A DNA stretch of 64,000 bases from Hippophae tibetana. Its lineage: Eukaryota; Streptophyta; Magnoliopsida; Rosales; Elaeagnaceae. The notes under the pieces were generated by a model. The model was given only the letters and a program-made list of their open reading frames with translations. It did no database searches and was not told the origin of the DNA. The position numbers and the translations under genes are program-made. The stretch spans positions 71,842,449 to 71,906,448 of the forward strand of contig CM072810.1 of NCBI GenBank assembly GCA_037013495.1. Direction: 5' to 3'. The stretch's first letter is position 1; every line of letters starts with the position of its first letter. Positions 1-12,050 of this stretch are shown piece by piece.

Positions 1-26
1 GTTAACAACTCAATCGCTCTTATGGT

Positions 27-62
27 GGCATTGAAAAAAAACAAATGTAAAAAAAAAAACGG
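27..62 (+). repeat. Paired A tracts (one pair per monomer), main source of length variation
   Basis: An A7-A9 run, a short CAAATGT or CAAAAGT spacer and a second A7-A12 run precede the anchor ATG in nearly every copy. Run lengths differ between copies and account for much of the 917-922 bp spread in spacing. Because an ATG (in CTTATGGTGGC) lies upstream of the tracts and another lies downstream, run length also decides whether the two are in the same frame. Such tracts are known to bend DNA and disfavour nucleosomes, but whether they do so here is not shown. Confidence 0.7.
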
Positions 63-65
63 AAT

Positions 66-251
66 ATGTGCGACGAAAATTTTAAACTGTCGGTAGGTGA
101 TGTCAACGGAGTAATTTGGTTTCAAAAAAATATATTCTTAGGAATCCATGCTCTGATTATAGGAATCTTTACATGCTTCGATATTATATATTATATTAAA
201 AGTTCCGTCACCCGAGTCAAAAGTAATGGCCGTGTAAAATTGGAATTGTGA
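66..251 (+). other. Recurrent 61-codon ORF (plus strand), probably not a gene
   Basis: This frame starts at the anchor ATG and ends at a TGA. The conceptual peptide begins MCDENFKLSVGD and has a hydrophobic stretch around residues 22-43 that could form one membrane span. It is open from ATG to stop in about 63 of 70 monomers. It is lost in monomer 3 (stop near 1,966), 11, 14 and 27 (ATG to AGG), 41 (stop near 36,955), 65 (stop near 58,926) and 67 (frameshift near 60,779). Nearly all common variants replace the amino acid (Asn/Lys at residue 14, Leu/Arg at 8, His-Ala/His-Gly at 28-29), with few silent ones, which argues against purifying selection. I recognise no family. High copy identity is enough to explain the recurrence. 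Confidence 0.35.
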
Positions 252-431
252 TTTAAAAAATGTTCTTTTTTTAATATTGTAAACAGTAGAACCCATCTTC
301 TTAGTCCCTAAAATTTGATTTATGAAGAACAATGATTGATTGAGCGTAGAAATAAAGATTAAGACTAATAGACGAAGATTTAAAAAGGAACTACGAAATT
401 AAATCCACACACGAAATAAACATCAATAAGT

Positions 432-447
432 CCCTAAAACCCTAACC
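432..447 (+). repeat. Telomere-like motif 1 (one per monomer)
   Basis: CCCTAAAACCCTAACC resembles two slightly imperfect Arabidopsis-type CCCTAAA repeats. This exact form is seen in monomers 1, 3 (2,273-2,288) and 5 (4,113-4,128). Most other copies have CCCTAAAACCCCAACC, some CCCTAAAACCCAAACC, and some right-end copies CCTTAAAACCCCACCC. The match is short and may be chance, and a telomeric origin is not shown. Confidence 0.45.
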
Positions 448-529
448 TTTTGACGCCAAAAAAAATGATCACTCCCTTTGATGTGTCGAATACAAAAATT
501 CCATCAAGAAGACTTGGAAGAAAAGTACA

Positions 530-535
530 AAGCTT
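530..535. other. AAGCTT (HindIII) site recurring about once per monomer
   Basis: AAGCTT lies about 465 bp after the anchor in most copies. It is mutated to AAGTTT, AAGGTT or ACCTT in monomers 8, 15, 16, 18, 19, 20, 22, 24, 25, 28, 66 and 68. Losses are concentrated in block 4, where remaining sites are at 12,480, 15,239, 18,916, 20,754 and 23,508. This predicts fragments of about 2,759, 3,677, 1,838 and 2,754 bp over a 918-bp ladder. Confidence 0.8.
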
Positions 536-609
536 GGTAAAAAATATTTTCATTAATTATACTTCTTCTTCCTCCATAAAAATGTTGTTGTTTTCTCATG
601 TAAGAAACA

Positions 610-620
610 AAACCCTACCC
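610..620 (+). repeat. Telomere-like motif 2 / telo-box-like octamer (one per monomer)
   Basis: AAACCCTACCC contains AAACCCTA, the octamer known as the telo box in plant promoters. It lies about 165 bp downstream of motif 1 in the same orientation. It is kept in most monomers. In several right-end copies (for example near 47,485, 55,756 and 58,497) it reads AAACCATACCC, and near 57,582 it reads AAACCTGCCC. Its function in this context is unknown. Confidence 0.4.
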
Positions 621-693
621 GTAATGCAACCTTAGTGGGGATATTTAGTTGTGACATGTGCTTAATCAATCCGTAAATAAGAAAAGCATAAAA

Positions 694-701
694 ATACGTA
701 T
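694..701. repeat. ATACGTAT palindrome (one per monomer)
   Basis: This 8-bp perfect palindrome sits about 629 bp after the anchor in an AT-rich context and is kept in most monomers. Variants include ATATGTAT (for example 7,134, 51,246, 54,006 and 59,499) and AATAGGTATG in several right-subfamily copies. It may be a protein binding site or chance, and the sequence alone cannot tell. Confidence 0.35.
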
Positions 702-3700
702 GATAAATAAGACAAATTAAATTCCACAATTCAGTAGACACAAAATCGCTAAACATAAGAGGATCGTAATTAAATAAAACAGAACTAATTGCTTCCCCCA
801 TTAATCTTTCCATTTGATATTCCAAATCTATCCCTTGTGAAGGATCATGAGAATCTTTGTTTGATGTATAGAATATTTGTTAGAAATTGAGAAATTTAGA
901 ATTGTTTTAAACACACTCTTGGTTAACAACTCAATCGCTCTTATGGTGGCATTGAAAAAAAACAAAAGTAAAAAAAAAAAACGGAATATGTGCGACGAAA
1001 ATTTTAAACTCTCGGTAGGTGATGTAAAGGGTGTAATTTGGTTTCAAAAAAATATATTCTTAGGAATCCATGCTCTGATTATAGGAATCTTTACATGCTT
1101 CGATATTATATATTATATTAAAAGTTCCGTCACCCGAGTCAAAAGTAATGGCCGTGTAAAATTGGAATTGTGATTTAAAAAATGTTCTTTTTTTAATATT
1201 GTAAACAGTAGAACCCATCTTCTTAGTCCCTACAATTTGATTTATGAAGAACAATGATTGATTGAGCGTAGAAATAAAGATTAAGACTAATAGACGAAGA
1301 TTTAAAAAGGAACTACGAAATTAAATCCACACACGAAATCAACATCAATAAGTCCCTAAAACCCCAACCTTTTGACGCCAAAAAAAATGATCACTCCCTT
1401 TGATGTGTCGAATACAATCATTCCATCAAGAACACTTGGAAGAAAAGTACAAAGCTTGGTAAAAAATATTTTCATTAATTATACTACTTCTTCCTCCATA
1501 AAAATGTTGTTGTTTTCTTATATATGAAACAAATCCCTACCCGTAATGCAACCTTAGTGTGGATATTTAGTTGTAACATGTGCTTAATCAATCCGTAAAC
1601 AAGAAAAGCATAAAAATACGTATGATAAATAAAACAAATTAAATTCCACAATTCAGTAGAAACAAAATCGTTAAACATAAGAGGATCATAATTAAATAAA
1701 ACAGAACTAATTGCTTCCCCCATTAATCTTTCCATTTGATATTCCAAATCTATCCCTTGTGATGGATCATGAGAATCTTTTTATGATCTACAGAATATTT
1801 GTTAGATATTGAGAACTTTAGAATTTTTTTAAACACACTCTTGGTTAGCAACTCAATCGCTCTTATGGTGGCATTGAAAAAAAACAAATGTAAAAAAAAA
1901 CGGAATATGTGCGAGGAAATTTTTAAACTCTCGGTAGGTGATGTAAAGGGAGTAATTTGGTTTCAATAAAATATATTCTTAGGAATCCATGCTCTGATTA
2001 TAGGAATCTTTACATGCTTCGATATTATATATTATATTAAAAGTTCCGTCACCCGAGTAAAAAGTAATGCCCGTGTAAAATTGGAATTGAGATTTAACAA
2101 ATGTTCTTTTTTTAATATTGTAAACAGTAGAACCCATCTTCTTAGTCCCTACAATTTGTTTTATGAAGAACAATGATTGATTGAGCGTAGAAATAAAGAT
2201 TAAGACTAATAGACGAAGATTTAAAAAGGAACTACGAAATTAAATCCACACACGAAATAAACATCAATAAGTCCCTAAAACCCTAACCTTTTGACGCCAA
2301 AAAAAATGATCACTCCCTTTGATGTGTCGAATACAAAAATTCCATCAAGAAGACTTGGAAGAAAAGTACAAAGCTTGGTAAAAAATATTTTCATTAATTA
2401 TACTTCTTCTTCCTCCATAAAAATGTTGTTGTTTTCTCATGTAAGAAACAAAACCCTACCCGTAATGCAACCTTAGTGGGGATATTTAGTTGTGACATGT
2501 GCTTAATCAATCCGTAAATAAGAAAAGCATAAAAATACGTATGATAAATAAGACAAATTAAATTCCACAATTCAGTAGACACAAAATCGCTAAACATAAG
2601 AGGATCGTAATTAAATAAAACAGAACTAATTGCTTCCCCCATTAATCTTTCCATTTGATATTCCAAATCTATCCCTTGTGAAGGATCATGAGAATCTTTG
2701 TATGATGTATAGAATATTTGTTAGAAATTGAGAAATTTAGAATTGTTTTAAACACACTCTTGGTTAACAACTCAATCGCTCTTATGGTGGCATTGAAAAA
2801 AAACAAAAGTAAAAAAAAAAACGGAATATGTGCGACGAAAATTTTAAACTCTCGGTAGGTGATGTAAAGGGTGTAATTTGGTTTCAAAAAAATATATTCT
2901 TAGGAATCCATGCTCTGATTATAGGAATCTTTACATGCTTCGATATTATATATTATATTAAAAGTTCCGTCACCCGAGTCAAAAGTAATGGCCGTGTAAA
3001 ATTGGAATTGTGATTTAAAAAATGTTCTTTTTTTAATATTGTAAACAGTAGAACCCATCTTCTTAGTCCCTACAATTTGATTTATGAAGAACAATGATTG
3101 ATTGAGCGTAGAAATAAAGATTAAGACTAATAGACGAAGATTTAAAAAGGAACTACGAAATTAAATCCACACACGAAATCAACATCAATAAGTCCCTAAA
3201 ACCCCAACCTTTTGACGCCAAAAAAAATGATCACTCCCTTTGATGTGTCGAATACAATCATTCCATCAAGAACACTTGGAAGAAAAGTACAAAGCTTGGT
3301 AAAAAATATTTTCATTAATTATACTACTTCTTCCTCCATAAAAATGTTGTTGTTTTCTTATATATGAAACAAATCCCTACCCGTAATGCAACCTTAGTGT
3401 GGATATTTAGTTGTAACATGTGCTTAATCAATCCGTAAACAAGAAAAGCATAAAAATACGTATGATAAATAAAACAAATTAAATTCCACAATTCAGTAGA
3501 AACAAAATCGTTAAACATAAGAGGATCATAATTAAATAAAACAGAACTAATTGCTTCCCCCATTAATCTTTCCATTTGATATTCCAAATCTATCCCTTGT
3601 GATGGATCATGAGAATCTTTTTATGATCTACAGAATATTTGTTAGATATTGAGAACTTTAGAATTTTTTTAAACACACTCTTGGTTAGCAACTCAATCGC

Positions 3701-4080
3701 TCTTATGGTGGCATTGAAAAAAAACAAATGTAAAAAAAAACGGAATATGTGCGAGGAAAATTTTAAACTCTCGGTAGGTGATGTAAAGGGAGTAATTTGG
3801 TTTCAAAAAAATATATTCTTAGGAATCCATGCTCTGATTATAGGAATCTTTACATGCTTCGATATTATATATTATATTAAAAGTTCCGTCACCCGAGTAA
3901 AAAGTAATGCCCGTGTAAAATTGGAATTGAGATTTAACAAATGTTCTTTTTTTAATATTGTAAACAGTAGAACCCATCTTCTTAGTCCCTACAATTTGTT
4001 TTATGAAGAACAATGATTGATTGAGCGTAGAAATAAAGATTAAGACTAATAGACGAAGATTTAAAAAGGAACTACGAAAT

Positions 4081-7000
4081 TAAATCCACACACGAAATCA
4101 ACATCAATAAGTCCCTAAAACCCTAACCTTTTGACGCCAAAAATAATGATCACTCCCTTTGATGTGTCGAATACAATCATTCCATCAAGAAGACTTGGAA
4201 GAAAAGTACAAAGCTTGGTAAAAAATATTTTCATTAATTATACTAGTTCTTCCTCCATAAAAATGTTGTTGTTTTCTTATATATGAAACAAAACCCTACC
4301 CGTAATGCAACCTTATTGTGGATATTTAGTTGTGACATGTGCTTAATCAATCCGTAAATAAGAAAAGCATAAAAATACGTATGATAAATAAGACAAATTA
4401 AATTCCACAATTCAGTAGAAACAAAATCGCTAAACATAAGAGGATCATAATTAAATAAAACAGAACTAATTGCTTCCCCCATTAATCTTTCCTTTTGATA
4501 TTCCAAATCTATCCCTTGTGAAGGATCATGAGAATCTTTGTATGATGTATAGAATATTTGTTAGATATTGAGAAATTTAGAATTTTTTTAAACACACTCT
4601 TGGTTAACAACTGCATCGCTCTTATGGTGGCATTGAAAAAAAACAAAAGTAAAAAAAAAACGGAATATGTGCGACGAAAATTTTAAACTCTCGGTAGGTG
4701 ATGTAAAGGGTGTAATTTGGTTTCAAAAAAATATATTCTTAGGAATCCATGCTCTGATTATAGGAATCTTTACATGCTTCGATATTATATATTATATTAA
4801 AAGTTCCGTCACCCGAGTCAAAAGTAATGGCCGTGTAAAATTGGAATTGTGATTTAAAAAATGTTCTTTTTTTAATATTGTAAACAGTAGAACCCATCTT
4901 CTTAGTCCCTACAATTTATTTTATGAAGAACAATGATTGATTGAGCGTAGAAATAAAGATTAAGACTAATAGACGAAGATTTAAAAAGGAACTACGAAAT
5001 TAAATCCACACACGAAATCAACATCAATAAGTCCCTAAAACCCCAACCTTTTGACGCCAAAAAAAATGATCACTCCCTTTGATGTGTCGAATACAATCAT
5101 TCCATCAAGAACACTTGGAAGAAAAGTACAAAGCTTGGTAAAAAATATTTTCATTAATTATACTACTTCTTCCTCCATAAAAATGTTGTTGTTTTCTTAT
5201 ATAAGAAACAAAACCCTACCCGTAATGCAACCTTAGTGGGGATATTTAGTTGTGACATGTGCTTAATCAATCCGTAAATAATAAAAGCATAAAAATACGT
5301 ATGATAAATAAGACAAATTAAATTCCACAATTCAGTAGAAACAAAATCGCTAAACATAAGAGGATCATAATTAAATAAAACAGAACTAATTGCTTTCCCC
5401 ATTAATCTTTCCATTTGATATTCCAAATCTATCCCTTGTGAAGGATCATGAGAATCTTTGTATGATCTACAGAATATTTTTTAGATATTGAGAACTTTAG
5501 AATTTTTTTAAACACACTCTTGGTTAGCAACTCAATCGCTCTTATGGTGCCATCGAAAAAAAACAAATGTAAAAAAAAAACGGAATATGTGCGACGAAAA
5601 TTTTAAACTCTCGGTAGGTGATGTAAACGGAGTAATTTGGTTTCAAAAAAATATATTTTTAGGAATCCATGCTCTGATTATAGGAATCTTTACATGCTTC
5701 GATATTATATATTATATTAAAACTTCCGTCACCAGAGAAAAAAGTAATGCCCGTGTAAAATTGGAATTGTGATTTAACAAATGTTCTTTTTTTAATATTG
5801 TAAACAGTAGAACCCATCTTCTTAGTCCCTAAAATTTTTTTTATGAAGAACAATGATTGCTTGAGCGTAGAAATAAAGATTAAGACTAATAGACGAAGAT
5901 TTAAAAAGGAACTACGAAATTAAATCCACACACGAAATCAACATCAATAAGTCCCTAAAACCCCAACCTTTTGACGCCAAAAAAAATGATCACTCCCTTT
6001 GATGTGTCGAATACAATCATTCCATCAAGAACACTTGGAAGAAAAGTACAAAGCTTGGTAAAAAATATTTTCATTAATTATACTACTTCTTCCTCCATAA
6101 AAATGTTGTTGTTTTGTTATATATGAAACAAAACCCTACCCGTAATGTAACCTTAGTGTGGATATTTAGTTGTGACATGTGCTTAATCAATCCGTAAATA
6201 AGAAAAGCATAAAATACGTATTATAAATAAGACAAATTAAATTCCACAATTCAGTAGAAACAAAATCGCTAAACATAAGAGGATCATAATTAAATAAAAC
6301 AGAACTAATTGCTTCCCCCATTAATCTTTCCATTTGATATTCCAAATCTATCCCTTGTGAAGGATCATGAGAATCTTTGTATGATCTACAGAATATTTGT
6401 TAGATATTGAGAACTTTAGAATTTTTTTAAACACACTCTTGGTTAGCAACTCAATCGCTCTTATGGTGGCATCGAAAAAAAACAAATGTAAAAAAAAAAC
6501 GGAATATGTGCGACGAAAATTTTAAACTTTCGGTAGGTGATGTAAACGGAGTAATTTGGTTTCAAAAAAATATATTTTTAGGAATCCATGCTCTGATTAT
6601 AGGAATCTTTACATGCTTCGATATTATATATTATATTAAAAGTTCCGTCACCCGAGTAAAAAGTAATGCCCGTGTAAAATTGGAATTGTGATTTAACAAA
6701 TGTTCTTTTTTTAATATTGTAAACAGTAGAACCCATCTTCTTAGTCCCTACAATTTTTTTTAGGAAGAACAATGATTGCTTGAGCGTAGAAATAAAGATT
6801 AAGACTAATAGACGAAGATTTAAAAAGGAACTACGAAATTAAATCCACACACGAAATCAACATCAATAAGTCCCTAAAACCCCAACCTTTTGACGCCAAA
6901 AAAAATGATCACTCCCTTTGATGTGTCGAATACAATCATTCCATCAAGAACACTTGGAAGAAAAGTACAAAGTTTGGTAAAAAATATTTTCATTAATTAT

Positions 7001-8010
7001 ACTACTTCTTCCTCCATAAAAATGTTGTTGTTTTCTTATATAAGAAACAAAACCCTACCCGTAATGCAACCTTAGTGGGGATATTTAGTTGTGACATGTG
7101 CTTAATCAATCCGTAAATAATAAAAGCATAAAAATATGTATGATAAATAAGACAAATTAAATTCCACAATTCAGTAGACACAAAATCACTAAACATAAGA
7201 GGTTCATAATTAAATAAAACAGAACTAATTGCTTCCCCCATTAATCTTTCCATTTGATATTCCAAATCTATCCCTTGTGAAGCATCATGAGAATCTTTGT
7301 TTGATCTACAGAATATTTGTTAGATATTGAGAACTTTAGAATTGTTTTAAACACACTCTTGGTAGCAACTCAATCGGTCTTATGGTGGCATTCAAAAAAA
7401 AACAAATGTAAAAAAAAACGGAATATGTGCGACGAAAATTTTAAACTCTCGGTAGGTGATGTAAAGGGTGTAATTTGGTTTCAAAAAAATATATTCTTAG
7501 GAATCCATGCTCTGATTATAGGAATCTTTACATGCTTCGATATTATATATTATATTAAAAGTTCCGTCACCCGAGTCAAAAGTAATGGCCGTGTAAAATT
7601 GGAATTGTGATTTAAAAAATGTTCTTTTTTTAATATTGTAAAGAGTAGAACCCATCTTCTTAGTCCCTACAATTTGTTTTATGAAGAAGAATGATTGATT
7701 GAGCGTAGAAATAAAGATTAAGACTAATAGACGAAGATTTAAAAAGGAACTACGAAATTAAATCCACACACGAAATCAACATCAATAAGTCCCTAAAACC
7801 CCAACCTTTTGACGCCAAAAAAAATGATCACTCCCTTTGATGTGTCGAATACAATCATTCCATCAAGAACACTTGGAAGAAAAGTACAAAGCTTTGTAAA
7901 AAATATTTTCATTAATTATACTACTTCTTCCTCCATAAAAATGTTGTTGTTTTCTTATATAAGAAACAAAACCCTACCCGTAATGTAACCTTAGTGTGGA
8001 TATTTAGTTT
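4081..8010 (+). repeat. Block 2: mixed monomers of the left subfamily
   Basis: Monomers 5.5 to 9.5 alternate less regularly than their neighbours. Monomers 7 and 8 are both of the beta type (GTAAACGGAGTAA after the anchor), and monomers 9 and 10 are both alpha (GTAAAGGGTGTAA). The second halves of monomers 6 and 8 (about 5,051-5,240 and 6,890-7,080) are nearly identical at an offset of 1,839 bp. Monomer 7.5 has a one-base A loss near 6,212, next to the conserved ATACGTAT region. No unique insertion was found. Confidence 0.8.
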
Positions 8011-11000
8011 TGACATGTGCTTAATCAATCCGTAAATAATAAAAGCATAAAAATACGTATGATAAATAAGACAAATTAAATTCCACAATTCAGTAGACAC
8101 AAAATCGCTAAACATAAGAGGTTCATAATTAAATAAAACATAACTAATTGCTTCCCCCATTAATCTTTCCATTTGATATTCAAAATCTATCCCTTGTGAA
8201 GCATCATGAGAATCTTTGTTTGATCTACAGAATATTTGTTAGATATTGAGAACTTTAGAATTGTTTTAAACACACTCTTGGTAGCAACTCAATCGGTCTT
8301 ATGGTGGCATTGAAAAAAAACAAATGTAAAAAAAAACGGAATATGTGCGACGAAAATTTTAAACTCTCGGTAGGTGATGTAAAGGGTGTAATTTGGTTTC
8401 AAAAAAATATATTCTTAGGAATCCATGCTCTGATTATAGGAATCTTTACATGCTTCGATATTATATATTATATTAAAAGTTCCGTCACCCGAGTCAAAAG
8501 TAATAGCCGTGTAAAATTGAAATTGTGATTTAAAAAATGTTCTTTTTTTAATATTGTAAACAGTAGAACCCATCTTCTTAGTCCCTACAATTTGTTTTAT
8601 GAAGAACAATGATTGATTGAGCGTAGAAATAAAGATTAAGACTAATAGACGAAGATTTAAAAAGGAACTACGAAATTAAATCCACACACGAAATCAACAT
8701 CAATAAGTCCCTAAAACCCCAACCTTTTGACGCCAAAAAAAATGATCACTCCCTTTGATGTGTCGAATACAATCATTCCATCAAGAACACTTGGAAGAAA
8801 AGTACAAAGCTTGGTAAAAAATATTTTCATTAATTATACTACTACTTCCTCCATAAAAATGTTGTTGTTTTCTTATATAAAAACAAAACCCTACCCGTAA
8901 TGCAACCTTAGTGGGGATATTTAGTTGTGACATGTGCTTAATCAATCCGTAAATAAGAAAAGCATAAAAATACGTATGATAAATAAGACAAATTAAATTC
9001 CACAATTCAGTAGAAACAAAATCGCTAAACATAAGAGGATCATAATTAAATAAAACAGAACTAATTGCTTCCCCCATTAATCTTTCCATTTGATATTTTA
9101 AATCTATCCCTTGTGAAGGATCATTAGATTCTTTGTATGAACTACAGATTATTTTTTAGATATTGAGAACTCTAGAATTTTTTTAAACACACTCTTGGTT
9201 CGCAACTCAATCGCTGTTATGGTGGCATCGAAAAAAAACAAATGTAAAAAAAAAACGGAATAGGTGCGACGAAAATTTTAAACTCTCGGTAGGTGATGTA
9301 AACGGAGTAATTTGGTTTCAAAAAAATATATTTTTAGGAATCCATGCTCTGATTATAGGAATCTTTACATGCTTCGATATTATATATTATATTAAAAGTT
9401 CCGTCACCCGAGAAAAAAGTAATGCCCGTGTAAAATTGGAATTGTGATTTAACAAATGTTCTTTTTTTAATATTGTAAACAGTAGAACCCATCTTCTTAG
9501 TCCCTACAATTTTTTTTATGAAGAACAATGATTGATTGAGCGTAGAAATAAAGATTAAGACTAATAGACGAAGATTTAAAAAGGAACTACGAAATTAAAT
9601 CCACACACGAAATCAACATCAATAAGTCCCTAAAACCCCAACCTTTTGACGCCAAAAAAAATGATCACTCCCTTTGATGTGTCGAATACAATCATTCCAT
9701 CAAGAACACTTGGAAGAAAAGTACAAAGCTTGGTAAAAAATATTTTCCTTAATTATACTAATTCTTCCTCCATAAAAATGTTGTTGTTTTCTTATATAAG
9801 AAACAAAACCCTACCCGTAATGCAACCTTAGTGGGGATATTTAGTTGTGACATGTGCTTAATCAATCCGTAAATAATAAAAGCATAAAAATACGTATGAT
9901 AAATAAGACAAATTAAATTCCACAATTCAGTAGACACAAAATCGCTAAACATAAGAGGTTCATAATTAAATAAAACAGAACTAATTGCTTCCCCCATTAA
10001 TCTTTCCATTTGATATTCCAAATCTATCCCTTGTGAAGCATCATGAGAATCTTTGTTTGATCTACAGAATATTTGTTAGATATTGAGAACTTTAGAATTG
10101 TCTTAAACACACTCTTGGTAGCAACTCAATCGGTCTTATGGTGGCATTGAAAAAAAACAAATGTAAAAAAAAACGGAATATGTGCGACGAAAATTTTAAA
10201 CTCTCGGTAGGTGATGTAAAGGGTGTAATTTGGTTTCAAAAAAATATATTCTTAGGAATCCATGCTCTGATTATAGGAATCTTTACATGCTTCGATATTA
10301 TATATTATATTAAAAGTTCCGTCACCCGAGTCAAAAGTAATGGCCGTGTAAAATTGAAATTGTGATTTAAAAAATGTTCTTTTTTTAATATTGTAAACAG
10401 TAGAACCCATCTTCTTAGTCCCTACAATTTGTTTTATGAAGAACAATGATTGATTGAGCGTAGAAATAAAGATTAAGACTAATAGACGAAGATTTAAAAA
10501 GGAACTACGAAATTAAATCCACACACGAAATCAACATCAATAAGTCCCTAAAACCCCAACCTTTTGACGCCAAAAAAAATGATCACTCCCTTTGATGTGT
10601 CGAATACAATCATTCCATCAAGAACACTTGGAAGAAAAGTACAAAGCTTGGTAAAAAATATTTTCCTTAATTATACTAATTCTTCCTCCATAAAAATGTT
10701 GTTGTTTTCTTATATAAGAAACAAAACCCTACCCGTAATGCAACCTTAGTGGGGATATTTAGTTGTGACATGTGCTTAATCAATCCGTAAATAATAAAAG
10801 CATAAAAATACGTATGATAAATAAGACAAATTAAATTCCACAATTCAGTAGACACAAAATCGCTAAACATAAGAGGTTCATAATTAAATAAAACATAACT
10901 AATTGCTTCCCCCATTAATCTTTCCATTTGATATTCCAAATCTATCCCTTGTGAAGCATCATGAGAATCTTTGTTTGATCTACAGAATATTTGTTAGATA

Positions 11001-12050
11001 TTGAGAACTTTAGAATTGTTTTAAACACACTCTTGGTAGCAACTCAATCGGTCTTATGGTGGCATTGAAAAAAAACAAATGTAAAAAAAAACGGAATATG
11101 TGCGACGAAAATTTTAAACTCTCGGTAGGTGATGTAAAGGGTGTAATTTGGTTTCAAAAAAATATATTCTTAGGAATCCATGCTCTGATTATAGGAATCT
11201 TTACATGCTTCGATATTATATATTATATTAAAAGTTCCGTCACCCGAGTCAAAAGTAATAGCCGTGTAAAATTGAAATTGTGATTTAAAAAATGTTCTTT
11301 TTTTAATATTGTAAACAGTAGAACCCATCTTCTTAGTCCCTACAATTTGTTTTATGAAGAACAATGATTGATTGAGCGTAGAAATAAAGATTAAGACTAA
11401 TAGACGAAGATTTAAAAAGGAACTACGAAATTAAATCCACACACGAAATCAACATCAATAAGTCCCTAAAACCCCAACCTTTTGACGCCAAAAAAAATGA
11501 TCACTCCCTTTGATGTGTCGAATACAATCATTCCATCAAGAACACTTGGAAGAAAAGTACAAAGCTTGGTAAAAAATATTTTCATTAATTATACTACTAC
11601 TTCCTCCATAAAAATGTTGTTGTTTTCTTATATAAAAACAAAACCCTACCCGTAATGCAACCTTAGTGGGGATATTTAGTTGTGACATGTGCTTAATCAA
11701 TCCGTAAATAAGAAAAGCATAAAAATACGTATGATAAATAAGACAAATTAAATTCCACAATTCAGTAGAAACAAAATCGCTAAACATAAGAGGATCATAA
11801 TTAAATAAAACAGAACTAATTGCTTCCCCCATTAATCTTTCCATTTGATATTTTAAATCTATCCCTTGTGAAGGATCATTAGATTCTTTGTATGAACTAC
11901 AGATTATTTTTTAGATATTGAGAACTCTAGAATTTTTTTAAACACACTCTTGGTTCGCAACTCAATCGCTGTTATGGTGGCATCGAAAAAAAACAAATGT
12001 AAAAAAAAAACGGAATAGGTGCGACGAAAATTTTAAACTCTCGGTAGGAG
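8011..12050 (+). repeat. Block 3: trimer duplication (offset 2,755 bp)
   Basis: The stretch from about 8,010 to 9,295 recurs at about 10,765-12,050. Rare variants are shared: a one-base loss in TATATAAAAACAAAAC (about 8,876 and 11,631), ACTACTACTTCC, GGATCATTAGATTC, a TCTAGA at the start of the next unit, and ATG to AGG at the anchors 9,262 and 12,017. By eye the inner 920 bp show no difference. The monomer order is alpha-beta-alpha then alpha-beta. Within it, 9,646-10,560 and 10,564-11,050 are also close single-monomer copies, offset 918 bp. Confidence 0.88.

Larger units (their letters stand above)
66..987 (+). repeat. Reference monomer (monomer 1) with landmarks
   Basis: Landmarks in one unit, all recurring in nearly every copy. 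The ATG of a 61-codon frame lies at 66. An AT-rich core with TATATTATATT lies near 185-200. A T7 tract follows near 263. A telomere-like motif lies at 432-447, a TGATCA site at 466-471 and an AAGCTT site at 530-535. A second telomere-like motif, AAACCCTACCC, lies at 610-620, and the 8-bp palindrome ATACGTAT at 694-701. The unit closes with two A tracts separated by CAAATGT or CAAAAGT (about 955-980) just before the next ATG. I found no clear shorter period inside the unit, so about 919 bp appears to be the basic monomer rather than a multimer of a smaller one. No RNA gene or transposon end was recognised. Confidence 0.9.
1..4080 (+). repeat. Block 1: duplicated dimer (offset 1,840-1,841 bp)
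   Basis: The segment from about 400 to 2,240 is repeated almost exactly at about 2,241-4,080. Shared private variants include AAGAAGACTTGG at about 505 and 2,346, CTCATGTAAG at about 596 and 2,437, and GCGAGGAAA just after the anchors at 1,907 and 3,747. By eye I see only a few differences, for example TTTGATGTATAG near 860 against TATGATGTATAG near 2,700, and the extra stop codon in monomer 3. The first half of monomer 1 does not match the first half of monomer 3. The left junction therefore lies inside monomer 1, at roughly 250-345 bp after its anchor. Confidence 0.88.

Noticed and set aside
178-205. TATA-box-like promoter (TATATTATATTAAAAG)
   Set aside because: Such strings are common in DNA this AT-rich. 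No downstream gene or other promoter element supports it.
303-439. Direct repeat AGTCCCTAAAA at 303-313 and 429-439 within monomer 1
   Set aside because: The first copy reads AGTCCCTACAA in most monomers, and the match does not extend, so it does not support a shorter ancestral period.
486-500. RNA polymerase III B-box-like sequence (GTGTCGAATAC)
   Set aside because: Only about 8 of 11 positions fit the consensus, no A box is seen at a sensible distance, and the right subfamily changes the core to GTGTGGAATAC.
500-520. CENP-B-box-like or other centromere protein motif
   Set aside because: No 17-bp match is visible. ACTTGGAAGAAAAG only loosely resembles part of it.
500-521. Imperfect hairpin around CAAGAACACTTG
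   Set aside because: Only a 4-bp stem plus a bulged 3-bp extension. It is too weak to call, and it is altered in the GGGCACTTGG copies.
148-840. Possible internal subrepeat: AGGAATCTTTACATGC against AGAATCTTTGTATGATC in the same monomer
   Set aside because: Similarity is limited to about 8-15 bases, with no extension on either side and no regular spacing. It is likely chance in AT-rich DNA.
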